A stretch of DNA of 51,852 bases from Lachnospiraceae bacterium UBA3316. GTDB taxonomy: Bacteria > Bacillota > Clostridia > Lachnospirales > Lachnospiraceae. Below, piece after piece: positions 26,473 through 35,723 of this stretch; position 1 is the stretch's first letter, and each line of letters begins with the position of its first letter. The stretch is taken from positions 1 through 51,852 of the forward strand of contig DESK01000016.1 in assembly GCA_002361955.1 (NCBI GenBank), in the 5' to 3' direction. The notes under the pieces were generated by a model. It was not told where the DNA came from. It was given only the letters and a program-made list of their open reading frames with translations, and did no database searches. Made by a program: the position numbers and the translations under genes.

Positions 26473-26502
26473 TTGACTTCCCGACAAAAAGAGTGCTATA
26501 AT
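26473..26502 (+). promoter_or_regulatory. tRNA-Pro promoter
   Basis: TTGACT (26473-26478) and TATAAT (26497-26502) are 18 bases apart, 27 bases before the tRNA. Confidence 0.8.
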
Positions 26503-26528
26503 AACCAAGCTGACAGAAAAACAGCAAA

Positions 26529-26602
26529 CGATGCGTGGCTCAGCTTGGTAGAGCGCTGCGTTCGGGACGCAGAGGTCGCAGGTTCAAATCCTGTCGCATC
26601 GA
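26529..26602 (+). tRNA. tRNA-Pro (anticodon CGG)
   Basis: A complete cloverleaf folds. The acceptor stem is CGATGCG/CGCATCG, the D-loop segment is GGCTCAGCTTGGTAGAGC, the anticodon stem is CTGCG/CGCAG around TTCGGGA, and the T-arm contains GGTTCAAATCC. Anticodon CGG reads proline CCG codons. CCA is not encoded. It has its own promoter and terminator. Confidence 0.95.
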
Positions 26603-26610
26603 CTATGAGA

Positions 26611-26636
26611 AAGAGTACCGATGGTACTCTTTTTTT
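26611..26636 (+). terminator. Intrinsic terminator after tRNA-Pro
   Basis: AAGAGTACC (26611-26619) pairs with GGTACTCTT (26623-26631) around a three-base loop, with a T-run through 26636. Confidence 0.92.
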
Positions 26637-26853
26637 GCGGCCAAATTTAAATGAAGAAGATAGCCTGCGATTTCTGCAGGATCCAACACACCCGTTCGGT
26701 GCAGTGGCACGCGATTACTGCGACCGGGAAAAGCTTATGCCTCCGAAAACGCGGGCAGATTATTCTAAGAGTTTCTTCTATTTCATACGTTCCCCTAAAG
26801 CATAAAGTTTGTTCAAAGAAAGCAATATTTATAACGTATAATAGCAATTTATT
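26637..26853. other. Unassigned sequence between tRNA-Pro and the glycosidase remnants
   Basis: No gene is supported. One frame ending at 26805 reads EEDSLRFLQDPTHPFGAVARD and has mildly protein-like composition, but it begins in the tRNA region and has no ribosome site. The right part is AT-rich. The border at about 26854 is where recognisable glycosidase coding begins abruptly, so a recombination or deletion junction lies here. Confidence 0.4.
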
Positions 26854-27845
26854 ACAGTAACTGCGACTGTGACCAATACCGGCGATACTTACAGCGGGAA
26901 AGAAGTCGTTGAGGTTTATTACGCGGCACCCCAGGGCAAGCTTGGAAAACCGGCCCGCGCCCTGGCAGGCTATGCAAAGACAAATGAGATCGCCCCGGGA
27001 GCGTCCCAGACAGTGAAGATCAGCGTCCCCACTGACAACATGGCATCTTATGATGACGGGGGAAAGACAGGGCATGATTCTGCGTGGGTGCTGGAAGCAG
27101 GGGATTATGACATTTATGTGGGAAATTCCGTGCGCACGGCAGAGAAGACCGGGACATGGAAACTGGATGAGCTGAAGGTCGTAGAGCAGCTGGAGGAGGC
27201 AAGCGCGCCCCATCAGGCTTTTGACCGTACCGTCGCGGCGGAAGCTGAGGATGGAAGCCTCACAGTTGCCAAAGAGGCAGCGCCCACTGTGACAGAGGAA
27301 GCAGACCTGGCAGCACGCGTCCTTGAAAACCTGCCGGAGGCTGTGGAGCAGACAGGCGACAAAGGGATCAAGCTGATTGACGTTTATAATGGGACGAATA
27401 CCATGGATGAATTTATCGCCCAGCTTACGGTGGAAGAACTGGCAGCGCTGGCCAGAGGAGACTGGGGAAAGAACAGCTCTCTCGTCCCACCCTCCAAAGA
27501 AAATGCCTCCGCCTTCGGCGGCATGCTTGCGTCCCTGCGTGAAAAAGGGGTCACAGCAGTGTCTGCACATGACGGCCCTGCAGGCCCCAGGGCAGGAGCT
27601 GCGGGAACAGGCCTTCCCATCGGAACAATGCTGGCATGTACCTGGAATGATCCGCTGGTGGAGAAGCTGTGCTACTATTCAGGATGTGAGATGGTGACAA
27701 GCTCCGGAGACGTATGGCTGGCGCCGGGCATGAACATCCACAGAGATCCGCTGGGCGGCCGTAACTTTGAGTATTATTCCGAGGATCCGGTAATCACCGG
27801 GCAGATGGGGGCGGCAGCCACCAGGGGAATGCAGAAAGCCGGGAC
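26854..27845 (+). pseudogene. Glycoside hydrolase family 3 fragment, truncated at both ends
   Basis: Translation starts abruptly inside a fibronectin-III-like domain (TVTATVTNTGDTYSGKEVVEVYYAAP). It passes through a linker into the start of a GH3 catalytic domain: NTMDEFIAQLTVEELAALARGD, SAHDGPAGPR, GTMLACTWNDPLVEKL, APGMNIHRDPLGGRNFEYYSEDP. Fn3-like before catalytic domain is the permuted order of some clostridial beta-glucosidases. The family resemblance ends near TRGMQKAG at about 27840, and the frame then runs into unrelated residues to a stop at 27982-27984. There is no start codon with a ribosome site, no signal peptide and no rest of the barrel, so it cannot make an active enzyme. Confidence 0.8.
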
Positions 27846-27851
27846 AGGCAT

Positions 27852-28131
27852 TCCCGAAAGTAAGCGCGAAGGCCGAAGGCGCAGAGGTAACGGTCGTGCA
27901 GGCCACAGAGGAGCTGCCGGCAGCCACGGTTACGGTGAAAAAGGACGGTGGAAAGAGCGTTTACCGCATAATCTTTACAGATAAGGCGGGACTGACGCCG
28001 GTAGTAGAGAACCCGGTTCTTGCCAGAGTCAGGGGGATCCAGGTGGATGGCAAGTATCTGACGGCCTTCTATCCGACTATTTATAACTATAAAGTCAAGG
28101 GTGATGCGAAAATGCGGAAATCCTCGCGGAT
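27852..28131 (+). pseudogene. Glycosidase accessory-domain remnant with a frameshift
   Basis: Shifted relative to the GH3 fragment, this stretch reads PKVSAKAEGAEVTVVQATEE, then YRIIFTDKAGLTPVVENPVL and VDGKYLTAFYPTIYNYKVKG. It resembles the beta-sandwich segments found after catalytic domains in secreted clostridial glycosidases. Near 28109-28113, at an AAAA run, the frame breaks. Before it the frame reads KGDAKMRKSS and soon stops; in the next frame EILADVPSGVTYRVI continues the same kind of domain. A one-base loss there would explain it. The continuation is the left part of the ORF at 28132. Confidence 0.65.
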
Positions 28132-30063
28132 GTGCCGTCAGGAGTGACATACCGCGTGATACGTGATAATGAAAAGAAGAAAGCTGTGCTTCGGGCAGAG
28201 AGCAAAGACCAGGCGGTGGAATATGTGCTGCAGTTCCAGAATCCGGACGAGGTGGATAATGTGGGGCCGAAGAGCGATCCTTTTGACGGGGAGAGCCTTG
28301 ACGATTCCTGGAGCGTGGACCATCCGACGGATAAGCTTTCTGTTTCTGACGGCAGCCTGAAGATCCAGACAGAGAGCGGCGAGTGGTACGGGAGCAACGA
28401 GGATAGCTGGCCAATCCGGAACATGCCTTATCAGAAAGCAAAAGGAAACTGGACGGCGACCACTGAAATGGTGGTTCCCAATCCGGGACAGCTGAAAGGC
28501 AGGGACACCAATCAGTTCGGCGTAGCCGTATTTGAGAACTCAGATAATTATGTGGACATCAACTACTGTACGGCGTCCTGGGCAAGTGGCGGGCAGTTCC
28601 TCCAGGTAAGAAAAGAGACAGAGGGAACCTGTAACGACAAGGTAGCCAACGATTATGGAGACATCAAGAGTCTTCCTACACCAGAAGGATGGTCAGGGAA
28701 AGACAGTGTTACCCTGTGGCTGCGCGTGAAGAAAGAGGGAAACACTTATAGCTTCTACGTGCAGACAGAAGCGATGAAGGAAGCCGGGAAGGACTTTGCG
28801 CCTTTCGGGGAGACACAGGCCACTTACGAGAACCCGAAGATTGGATTATATGCGACCCTTGGACAGGGGGCCAATACATCTCTTGTGAAGTTTAACGATT
28901 TTACGATCACAGATTATGAGGAAGGTAAGGACGAGGAAGAGGTAGAAAAGGACCCTGTTACCATTTCGCCAGATGGGGAAACCAGGGTTATGGCAGTGGC
29001 AGATTCCTTGCTGCTGACAGGTAACCTTCGGGCAGAGGCCTGCTCGGATCCCGAGACAAACGGCGGTCAGGATCTGGGCTATGGCTACAGCGGGGACTAT
29101 GTACTTTTCGCGGTTCAGGTAGAGAAGGAAGGGTATTACAACATCAATACCCGCGTGGCCAGCGGTGAGGCAAATGAAGTGGCGCAGCTTCGCCATGAAG
29201 TTGAGGTGGACGGAGAAGTAGCAGGAGTCTATGAGCACAGAACCACCCAAGGCTGGCAGAACTGGATCTACACGGAGGCACAGCCTGTTTACCTTTCTGC
29301 GGGCAGACATGCCGTACGGTTTGTGTATGGTTCACAGATTAACTTCAATTTTATCCGTATCGTGCCGTGTACACAGGAAGAGACGGAAAAGCAGGCATTG
29401 ACAGAGGCAAAGGCAGTGGTCGAAGGCTTATCCGCGAAGCAGATGAGAGTGGCGCAGACAACGGCCAATACCGTGGAAGAGGTCCAGAACTGGCTGGCGG
29501 AAAAGATCAACATGCATCTGGCACAGAAGGAAAGCCTTAGAACATATGCCCTCCTGCTTTTTGTGCAGCAATATCCGGAGGTGATGGAGAGTATCTTTGA
29601 AGGAAATCCGGACTGCCTGAAAATCCTGAACCACTATGCCAGTATGGACTCCTTTTTTGCGTGGCTGGAGGAAGCCTGCCTTTCTATGGGGGCATACTTT
29701 GCCCGGGAGCGTGACAAAAAGGTCAATGACATCATTGGGATTGCCCAGGAATATATCCGGGAGAACTATATGGATCCGGAAATCAGTATGGAGAAGGTAG
29801 CCATGGAAATCGCTTTGACGCCGCCCTGTTTTTCCGGCTTATTTAAGAAAGGGACGGGGGAGATGTTTGTGGAATACCTCACCAGGCTCCGGCTGGAGGA
29901 GGCCATACGGCTGCTGGAGGAGACCGATGAGAAGATTTACGCCATCGCGGAGAAGACAGGCTATCTGGATCCCGGGTATTTCAGCCATGTGTTCAAAAAG
30001 AAATATAAAATTTCCCCGATCCAGTACAGGAGAAATAAGAATAGCAGCTCCAAAAAGCAATAA
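28132..30063 (+). CDS. Chimeric ORF: glycosidase C-terminal modules joined in frame to the DNA-binding half of an AraC-type regulator
   Basis: Residues 1 to about 455 are parts of a secreted glycosidase. They include a concanavalin-like module (DPFDGESLDDSWSVDHPTDK to FNDFTITDYE) and a CBM6-like module (LRAEACSDPETNGGQDLGYG to FNFIRIVPCT). A helical tail ending VEEVQNWLAEKIN follows. From about residue 460 (nt about 29500) the sequence becomes a cytoplasmic YesN/AraC-type regulator: a helical linker, KVNDIIGIAQEYIRENYMDPEISMEKVA, then two helix-turn-helix units ending GYFSHVFKKKYKISPIQYRR. No receiver domain remains, and no signal peptide or good ribosome site precedes the first ATG-like codon. 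It is most simply a deletion-born fusion of two broken genes. It may have been the local regulator of the glycosidase downstream. Any expression is unproven. Confidence 0.7.
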   Translation: MPSGVTYRVIRDNEKKKAVLRAESKDQAVEYVLQFQNPDEVDNVGPKSDPFDGESLDDSWSVDHPTDKLSVSDGSLKIQTESGEWYGSNEDSWPIRNMPYQKAKGNWTATTEMVVPNPGQLKGRDTNQFGVAVFENSDNYVDINYCTASWASGGQFLQVRKETEGTCNDKVANDYGDIKSLPTPEGWSGKDSVTLWLRVKKEGNTYSFYVQTEAMKEAGKDFAPFGETQATYENPKIGLYATLGQGANTSLVKFNDFTITDYEEGKDEEEVEKDPVTISPDGETRVMAVADSLLLTGNLRAEACSDPETNGGQDLGYGYSGDYVLFAVQVEKEGYYNINTRVASGEANEVAQLRHEVEVDGEVAGVYEHRTTQGWQNWIYTEAQPVYLSAGRHAVRFVYGSQINFNFIRIVPCTQEETEKQALTEAKAVVEGLSAKQMRVAQTTANTVEEVQNWLAEKINMHLAQKESLRTYALLLFVQQYPEVMESIFEGNPDCLKILNHYASMDSFFAWLEEACLSMGAYFARERDKKVNDIIGIAQEYIRENYMDPEISMEKVAMEIALTPPCFSGLFKKGTGEMFVEYLTRLRLEEAIRLLEETDEKIYAIAEKTGYLDPGYFSHVFKKKYKISPIQYRRNKNSSSKKQ

Positions 30064-30141
30064 TCTAAAAAAATTCAACAAAAATCATAAAAAATTCCAT
30101 TCGAAAAAAGGAAGGATGGATGTATCATATAAAATGAATCA

Positions 30142-30170
30142 GGATGCTGTTTTTTCGGGAAGCAGCATCC
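30142..30170 (+). other. Hairpin in the leader of the large glycosidase gene
   Basis: GGATGCTG (30142-30149) pairs with CAGCATCC (30163-30170), with a T-rich loop. It lies 28 bases before the start codon; no T-run follows it. Its role is unknown. Confidence 0.5.
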
Positions 30171-30198
30171 CCAAAAGTCACAGGAAGGAGAAAACAGG

Positions 30199-33100
30199 AT
30201 GAACAAAAGAACGGGAAAGAAAGGGATGGCGTGGCTGCTGGCTGCGGCGATGGCCGCAGGCAGCCTGCCGTCATTGCCGGCCCAGGCAGCGCCGGAGACA
30301 GTGGCGGGCGGCTATGAGATTGATATGGAGGATCTTCCCCAGGTTCATTTCGCAAAGCACAAGAACTGGGAAGCTCTGTATGAGAAGGCATGGCAGTCCC
30401 ACAAGAACAATATTAAAAAGATCACCGCCGGGCTGAATCCCGAGGTCATCAAGGACGGGGACGCCTGGTACGTGGATGAGGCTTTTGACGGGACCATCTT
30501 CCAGTGGGATACGCTGCTTATGATGATGTTTGACAAATATGGTTACCAGCAGTTCCCGACGCTGAATTCCATGGACAACTTTTATGCTCACCAGGTGGAT
30601 TCGGAAGGAGAGGATGACGGATATATCTGCCGGAGGATCAATGAATCCAATGGAAGCTGGTCTTATGGCGATTACAGGACAGTGGACGCCATCAACCCGC
30701 CGCTGTTTGGCTGGGCAGAATGGGAGCAGTACAAGATACACGGAGATGTGAGCCGCTTTACGAAGCTGGTAAAAGGAAAGACAGTCCTGGAACGTTTGGA
30801 TTCCTTTTTCCAGTTTTTGAAGCGCACCAGAACCCATAAGGACGGCAAGTGGGCGGGGCTGTACGTGTCCAACGGCCAGGGCAACGGCCTGGACAATACG
30901 CCGAACCAGGACTGGGGAGGCTGGGGACAGGCCGCCAACGACATGAGCATCCAGCAGGTGCAGGCGGCCCACTATATTAGCCGGATCGCCCGGGAGGTTG
31001 TGGAGAAGGACGCCTCTCTGACGGAAGAGGAAAAGGCTAAATACAAGGCCCTTGCGGCAAAGTATGACCAGGAAGAGGCAGACTTAAAAGCCCTTGTCCA
31101 GGAGAAGATGTGGGATGAGGAGGACGGATTTTATTACAACCTGAATTCGAACGGCGACTTTACAAGCATCGCCACGCCCACCGGCCTCTGGTCTCTCTCC
31201 GCGGGCATCCCCAGTGAGGAGCAGGCGGACAGGATGATCCAAACCTTCACCCAGAATTCCGAGAAGATGTTCCGCCCCAACGGGCTTGCCACGGTGTGCT
31301 ACGATTATAGCACCTTCAAATCCACCGGCGGCTACTGGAACGGGGCCATGTGGTCCCCGACCTCCTACGTGTGGATCAAAGGGCTTCAGGAATACGGCTA
31401 TGAGGATCTGGCCTTCCAGGAGGCGGTGCGCCATATCAATGCCCTCTCCGACGTCTATGAGAGGGGCGCCTATGATCGTTATGGAAACGAGCTGAACACC
31501 CTCTGGGAGAACTATTCCTCCGAGTATACAAAACCGGGATCCACAGAAAACAGTGACGCAGAGCCCTCCCGTTCCAATTTTGTGGGATGGACAGGAGCCC
31601 TGGCCATCGGAAGCATGATCGAGGATATCGTGGGTGTTACCATGGACGCCTCCGAAAATACGGTGGACTGGAATGTAAACCTTTCCGAGGAACACGGAGT
31701 CAGCGGGCTTTATATGAATTCCCAGGAGAATGGTGAGAACAGGATTTCCCTGGAAGCCAAGGGGAGAACTACGGCAGACGCTGAGCTGACCGTGGAGGTC
31801 ACCTGTGAGAAGCCTTTTATTTTGAACCTTTCCTGTGATGAGAGAAGCAAGGCCATCGCCGTGGAGGCAGGGACGCATACCTATACGCTGGAAGGGACTG
31901 CCGGAGGCGAGAAAGCCTATCTGGGCATGATGGCAAAAAGCTATGAGAACTCCGGGCTGACTGCGGAGGAGGCAGCGAATGCCAGGGATTACGTGTACTT
32001 TACCGGGCAGGAGGATAATAGGATCACGGACGGCCTGAAAAACCAGGCCGGAAAAGAGGCGGACTTTATCTACAATGTCAACACCGTCGGAAACCGGGCG
32101 GTCAGCAGAAGCTCTGTGACCTATGAGCCGGATGAGCAGCTGGAGGAGCTGTCCTTTGCGGACGCCGTGGACTGTGTGAGAACGCCCTACTCCCTGGGAG
32201 AGGATGGATTTATGTTTATGGTTCCTGCAGACAAGGAGATGCGAACCGTAAAAGCCATTGTGGGTGTGCAAAACGCGGAGGCAGTGGTCAACGTCCAGAT
32301 GTCGGACGGTTCCAGCAAAAATATCTCCCAGGTACTGAGGGCAGGCAGTAGGGAAGAAACGTACGTGGTGGAGATCCCCTACCGGGCGGCCTCCGAGGGA
32401 CAGAATATGCTGGTGGAGTATGTGATCACCTCCGACAGCGGAAGCATCCGCCTGAAAGGAATCCTGGCGGAAGACGGGGGACGGATCATCGCGGGCCAGC
32501 CGGAAAACTTCCAGGTAGAATCCATGGATGGGGCGCTGAAGGTATCTGCCGATGTGCCGGAAGAGGAGACCTTTGGTTCCTGGAGGATCTATGTGAGCAG
32601 GGATGGCGCAGAAACCCTGTACGAGACAAACTCTCTGCCTTATGTGGTGGAAGGCCTGGAGAATGACACGAGATACGAAGTGAGCGTGGCAGGCGTTGTA
32701 AATGGCGAGGAAGGAAGGCATACTGAGAAGATCGCCCAGGTTCCGGAAAAGACGGCGAGGACAGAGGAAGAGCGGGCACGTTTTGACTGGGAGAAGGCCT
32801 TTGCCCTGGTACTGAACGGCAACGTGGACGCGGATCATATTGAGAAGAGTCTGAACTTCGATGTGGAAGGGCCTGTGTATGGCAGCAGCATCTCCATCAC
32901 ATCCTCCACGGCGGAGGAACGGTACGGCGTCATGGAAAACGGAGGCATTTCTTCGCCCATACTTCCGATGGAGGACGTTCCGGTGATTCTGACGGCGAAG
33001 GTTACCCTTGGAGAGACGAACGTAACGATCAAACAGCGGGTAACGGTGGCTGCCAAAGGGGAGAATGAAGTCCCCTGCGTGATCGGCAGCAAACCGGATA

Positions 33101-35040
33101 AGACCTCCGGGGAAATCAACCTGACAGAGGAAGGAAGCAAGGACTGGATCCAGTTTTACTCAGGATCCGTCAGCGACTACGCAAAGAAGGCAGGGGAAGC
33201 TTATATCAGCGAGATCCGTGCCCAGGGCAGCGCGTACAGGGTGGGGGACAGCCCGTTCACCTTTGTGGCCGCGGATGCCGGGGAAGCGCAGCCTGCCAAT
33301 AACAGCTCCGTAGGCGTCCGGGGATTGGGAAATGGTTTCTCTTTCCGTGTGCCCTACAGCGAGAAGGTGCAGCATGTGACGGTTTACCCGTCCGTGTGGG
33401 CCGGCGACGTTACCGTAGAGATGGAGATCAACGGCGTGACCATGTACAGCGATTCCTTTGGACGGCCGGATACCAGCGGCGGTATGAAGGGACAGGCCTT
33501 TGACATCGCCTACAGGATGCCGAGTGAAGCAGATGAAGCCATCGTAAAAGTTTCCTGCAGCAAAAACCTGGACACCCAGTGGGGCGGATGTGTGGTGGCC
33601 CTGGCAGCCGTGACGCTCCGGGAGACGGACGAGACCATTACCCCTCCCATAGTGGAGGAGGAGCTGATCAGGGCGAAGCTGGATGGCCAGCCGACGAAGC
33701 TCAACCTGACGGAGGAAGGGGACGCGGACTGGATCCTCTTTAACAGCACCGATGTAAACCAGATCGAGAGAAAGGCAGGGGGCGCGCAGATCACAGACCT
33801 TTTGCCCCTGCAGGCCATCACAAAGCTTGGCACCTCCTCTACGGGTATGGCGATCAATTATACGGATGGCACGATCAAGGAAAGCGGAAGCTTCGATAAG
33901 GCCAGCGTATACGAGAAGCTTGGAAACGGCATCACCTTTACGGCGCCCTACAGCAAGACCAGAAGAGACCTGGACGTCTATTTTGGCGCATGGTCCGCAA
34001 AGACAGAGATCAAGCTGGAGATCCTGAAGGACGGCGAACCGGTGGAGGAGCAGATCCTGGAACATGACACAGGTGCCCAGGCAGGCGGAACCCCGGCGGT
34101 ATACTGCAGGCTCCACGTGAGGTATGGCGGGTCAAACGGAGACGCTCTTCGAGTGACTGTCCAAAACGGCGCTCTCTACGACGAAAAATGGGGAAATACC
34201 TGCATCCAGGCCATCACCCTGGCAGGCGGGGAGAAGGAAACCGCCGCAAAGGAAGGACTGGAAAAGGTAATCGCCATGGCAGAAGAGATCCTGGCCCTCG
34301 GAAAGAATTATGAGGACGTCGAAGCCCTGGCAGCAGCCGTGGAAGCAGGAAAAGGAATCCTGGCAGACGCGAACGCATCCCAGGAAGACGTGGACAACGC
34401 GGCAAACCTGATCCTGGATGAGCTGTCTAAGCTGGCGAAGACGGCAGACATCGCCTCCCTGGAGAGCCTGATCAAAGCGGCGGAGAATCTGCTGGCGGGC
34501 AAGTACACCAGCGGCAGCCTGGAGAACCTGCAAAAGGCCATCGACGGGGCAAAGGCCGTTGCGGCAGACCAGGACAGAAAGGACAGCGATATCAGTGATG
34601 CCTACGGCAGCCTGATCGACGCCATCATGCAGCTTGAGCGCAAGGGCGACAAGGCGGCCCTGGAGGCCATGCTGGTGAAAGCGGGACAGATCCTGGCAGA
34701 TAAGGACGCCTATGTGGCGGAAACCGTTGAGGGCCTTGCCGAGGCGATGGCGGAGGCACAGAAGGTTTCTGACAACGAGGACGCCGCCCAGAGCGACATC
34801 GACGAGGCCGTGAAGGCGCTGACGCGGAAGGTGGCGCAGGCACGTCTCCTTGGGGACGTGGACGGAGACGGCGCGGTGACCACCAGCGACACGGCGGCGG
34901 TTTTGCGGGCCTCCGCGGAGATCACGGAGCTTTCCGGGACAGACGCAGCCAGCGCCGACGTAAATGGCGACGGCGTCGCCGACACCAGTGACGCGGCGTT
35001 AATTCTGCGGTATGCGGCGGAGAAGATCAAAGCATTTTAA
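30199..35040 (+). CDS. Secreted multidomain glycoside hydrolase (GH63/MGH1-like) with FIVAR repeats and dockerin
   Basis: The 1613-residue protein has a Sec signal peptide (to about SLPAQA). Its (alpha/alpha)6 catalytic region (about 40-490) has FQWDTLLMMMFDKYG, NGLDNTPNQDWGGWGQAAND and TGGYWNGAMWSPTSYVWIKGL. These are typical of GH63-like glucosidases and mannosylglycerate hydrolases; exact substrate is not readable. Next are beta-sandwich modules, a fibronectin-III domain (about 775-850) and an atrophied Ig-like domain (about 860-955). Two related modules beginning near INLTEEGSKDW and LNLTEEGDADW follow, then three helical FIVAR repeats (about 1350-1545). A C-terminal type I dockerin has two calcium loops (DVDGDGAVTTSDTAAVLR and DVNGDGVADTSDAALILR). 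The dockerin implies attachment to a cohesin-bearing partner encoded elsewhere. AAGGAGA precedes the ATG. Confidence 0.85.
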   Translation: MNKRTGKKGMAWLLAAAMAAGSLPSLPAQAAPETVAGGYEIDMEDLPQVHFAKHKNWEALYEKAWQSHKNNIKKITAGLNPEVIKDGDAWYVDEAFDGTIFQWDTLLMMMFDKYGYQQFPTLNSMDNFYAHQVDSEGEDDGYICRRINESNGSWSYGDYRTVDAINPPLFGWAEWEQYKIHGDVSRFTKLVKGKTVLERLDSFFQFLKRTRTHKDGKWAGLYVSNGQGNGLDNTPNQDWGGWGQAANDMSIQQVQAAHYISRIAREVVEKDASLTEEEKAKYKALAAKYDQEEADLKALVQEKMWDEEDGFYYNLNSNGDFTSIATPTGLWSLSAGIPSEEQADRMIQTFTQNSEKMFRPNGLATVCYDYSTFKSTGGYWNGAMWSPTSYVWIKGLQEYGYEDLAFQEAVRHINALSDVYERGAYDRYGNELNTLWENYSSEYTKPGSTENSDAEPSRSNFVGWTGALAIGSMIEDIVGVTMDASENTVDWNVNLSEEHGVSGLYMNSQENGENRISLEAKGRTTADAELTVEVTCEKPFILNLSCDERSKAIAVEAGTHTYTLEGTAGGEKAYLGMMAKSYENSGLTAEEAANARDYVYFTGQEDNRITDGLKNQAGKEADFIYNVNTVGNRAVSRSSVTYEPDEQLEELSFADAVDCVRTPYSLGEDGFMFMVPADKEMRTVKAIVGVQNAEAVVNVQMSDGSSKNISQVLRAGSREETYVVEIPYRAASEGQNMLVEYVITSDSGSIRLKGILAEDGGRIIAGQPENFQVESMDGALKVSADVPEEETFGSWRIYVSRDGAETLYETNSLPYVVEGLENDTRYEVSVAGVVNGEEGRHTEKIAQVPEKTARTEEERARFDWEKAFALVLNGNVDADHIEKSLNFDVEGPVYGSSISITSSTAEERYGVMENGGISSPILPMEDVPVILTAKVTLGETNVTIKQRVTVAAKGENEVPCVIGSKPDKTSGEINLTEEGSKDWIQFYSGSVSDYAKKAGEAYISEIRAQGSAYRVGDSPFTFVAADAGEAQPANNSSVGVRGLGNGFSFRVPYSEKVQHVTVYPSVWAGDVTVEMEINGVTMYSDSFGRPDTSGGMKGQAFDIAYRMPSEADEAIVKVSCSKNLDTQWGGCVVALAAVTLRETDETITPPIVEEELIRAKLDGQPTKLNLTEEGDADWILFNSTDVNQIERKAGGAQITDLLPLQAITKLGTSSTGMAINYTDGTIKESGSFDKASVYEKLGNGITFTAPYSKTRRDLDVYFGAWSAKTEIKLEILKDGEPVEEQILEHDTGAQAGGTPAVYCRLHVRYGGSNGDALRVTVQNGALYDEKWGNTCIQAITLAGGEKETAAKEGLEKVIAMAEEILALGKNYEDVEALAAAVEAGKGILADANASQEDVDNAANLILDELSKLAKTADIASLESLIKAAENLLAGKYTSGSLENLQKAIDGAKAVAADQDRKDSDISDAYGSLIDAIMQLERKGDKAALEAMLVKAGQILADKDAYVAETVEGLAEAMAEAQKVSDNEDAAQSDIDEAVKALTRKVAQARLLGDVDGDGAVTTSDTAAVLRASAEITELSGTDAASADVNGDGVADTSDAALILRYAAEKIKAF

Positions 35041-35100
35041 GATCTTTGGAAAGGCTGCGCCCGGCAGCGAGCCGGAGAAAACATAGAGTAGAATAAGAAG

Positions 35101-35139
35101 AAGGCCAAAACCTGCGGCAAGTGGGTTTTGGTCTTTTTT
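35101..35139 (+). terminator. Intrinsic terminator after the dockerin glycosidase
   Basis: AAGGCCAAAACC (35101-35112) pairs with GGTTTTGGTCTT (35124-35135, one G-T pair), with a T-run through 35139. Confidence 0.85.
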
Positions 35140-35174
35140 CCGTGCTTTCCGCATGGAGGAGCGTCGCCAAACGG

Positions 35175-35203
35175 TTGCAATCCCTGTAGGAATATGGTAT
35201 ATT
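35175..35203 (+). promoter_or_regulatory. Promoter of the cobalamin-regulated operon
   Basis: TTGCAA (35175-35180) and TATATT (35198-35203) are 17 bases apart, upstream of the riboswitch. Confidence 0.65.
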
Positions 35204-35283
35204 TTAGGGGAGTTTTTGGGAGAAATACTGTTCACACAGGCCCGGGTAGTTACCGTGAAGGCCGCAAGAAAAGGAGTGGGCAG

Positions 35284-35490
35284 TGCCGAAACTTGCTTAC
35301 AGGTGTCGGAAGCGACGGCGCTTTCGGTGAAAAGGGAAACAGGTGAAAGTCCTGTACGAACTCGTCACTGTAAATAGGGAGTGAAAACCACGCGCGTGGG
35401 AAAAGCAGACGTGCGGTCAGCCACTGAGAGATTGGGAAGGCGGTTTTTCGCGGGGATCTATAAGTCAGGAGACCTGCCTGTAGGGAGAAG
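35284..35490 (+). promoter_or_regulatory. Cobalamin riboswitch
   Basis: The AdoCbl-type aptamer is recognisable by its order of conserved segments. TTACAGGTGTCGGAAGCGAC leads into GGTGAAAAGGGAAACAGGTG, then GTCCTGTACGAACTCGTCACTGTAA (35356-35380). AGTCAGCCACTG and GGGAAGGC (B12-box region, about 35417-35442) follow, and AAGTCAGGAGACCTGCCTG (35462-35480) closes it. A terminator 165 bases further on is the likely expression platform. High cobalamin would turn the downstream uptake and corrin genes off. The exact 5' edge is uncertain. Confidence 0.9.
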
Positions 35491-35647
35491 GAAGGACTGG
35501 GCGCCGCAAAAGGCGGGCTCATAGTTCCAGACCACGAGTAATTGGTCGTAATTTGCAACGATATCATGATCTGCCGTTCCTACTGTGAACGACAGCGATG
35601 ATAGCGCCCCCTGCCGGGCGCGATGCATGTTTGCGTCCTCTTACCCG

Positions 35648-35680
35648 ATGTCTTCTGAGATACATAGAAGACATTTTTTT
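35648..35680 (+). terminator. Riboswitch-controlled terminator upstream of cbiK
   Basis: ATGTCTTCT (35648-35656) and AGAAGACAT (35666-35674) form a perfect stem followed by a T-run through 35680. It lies 43 bases before the first gene, where an off-switch would act. Confidence 0.85.
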
Positions 35681-35723
35681 ATGTAACTGTTGACACAGCA
35701 TTTATCAAAAGGAGGAACGTAAG

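Noticed and set aside
26529..26602. tRNA-Pro as attachment site of an integrated element
   Set aside because: No integrase gene and no downstream copy of the tRNA 3' end were seen.
26651..26860. Possible small gene starting MKKIACDFC
   Set aside because: No ribosome site, low-quality composition and no recognisable family; it overlaps the junction of the glycosidase remnant.
31084..32838. Minus-strand open frame of 584 codons opposite the large glycosidase
   Set aside because: Shadow frame within a signal-peptide-led, multidomain gene.
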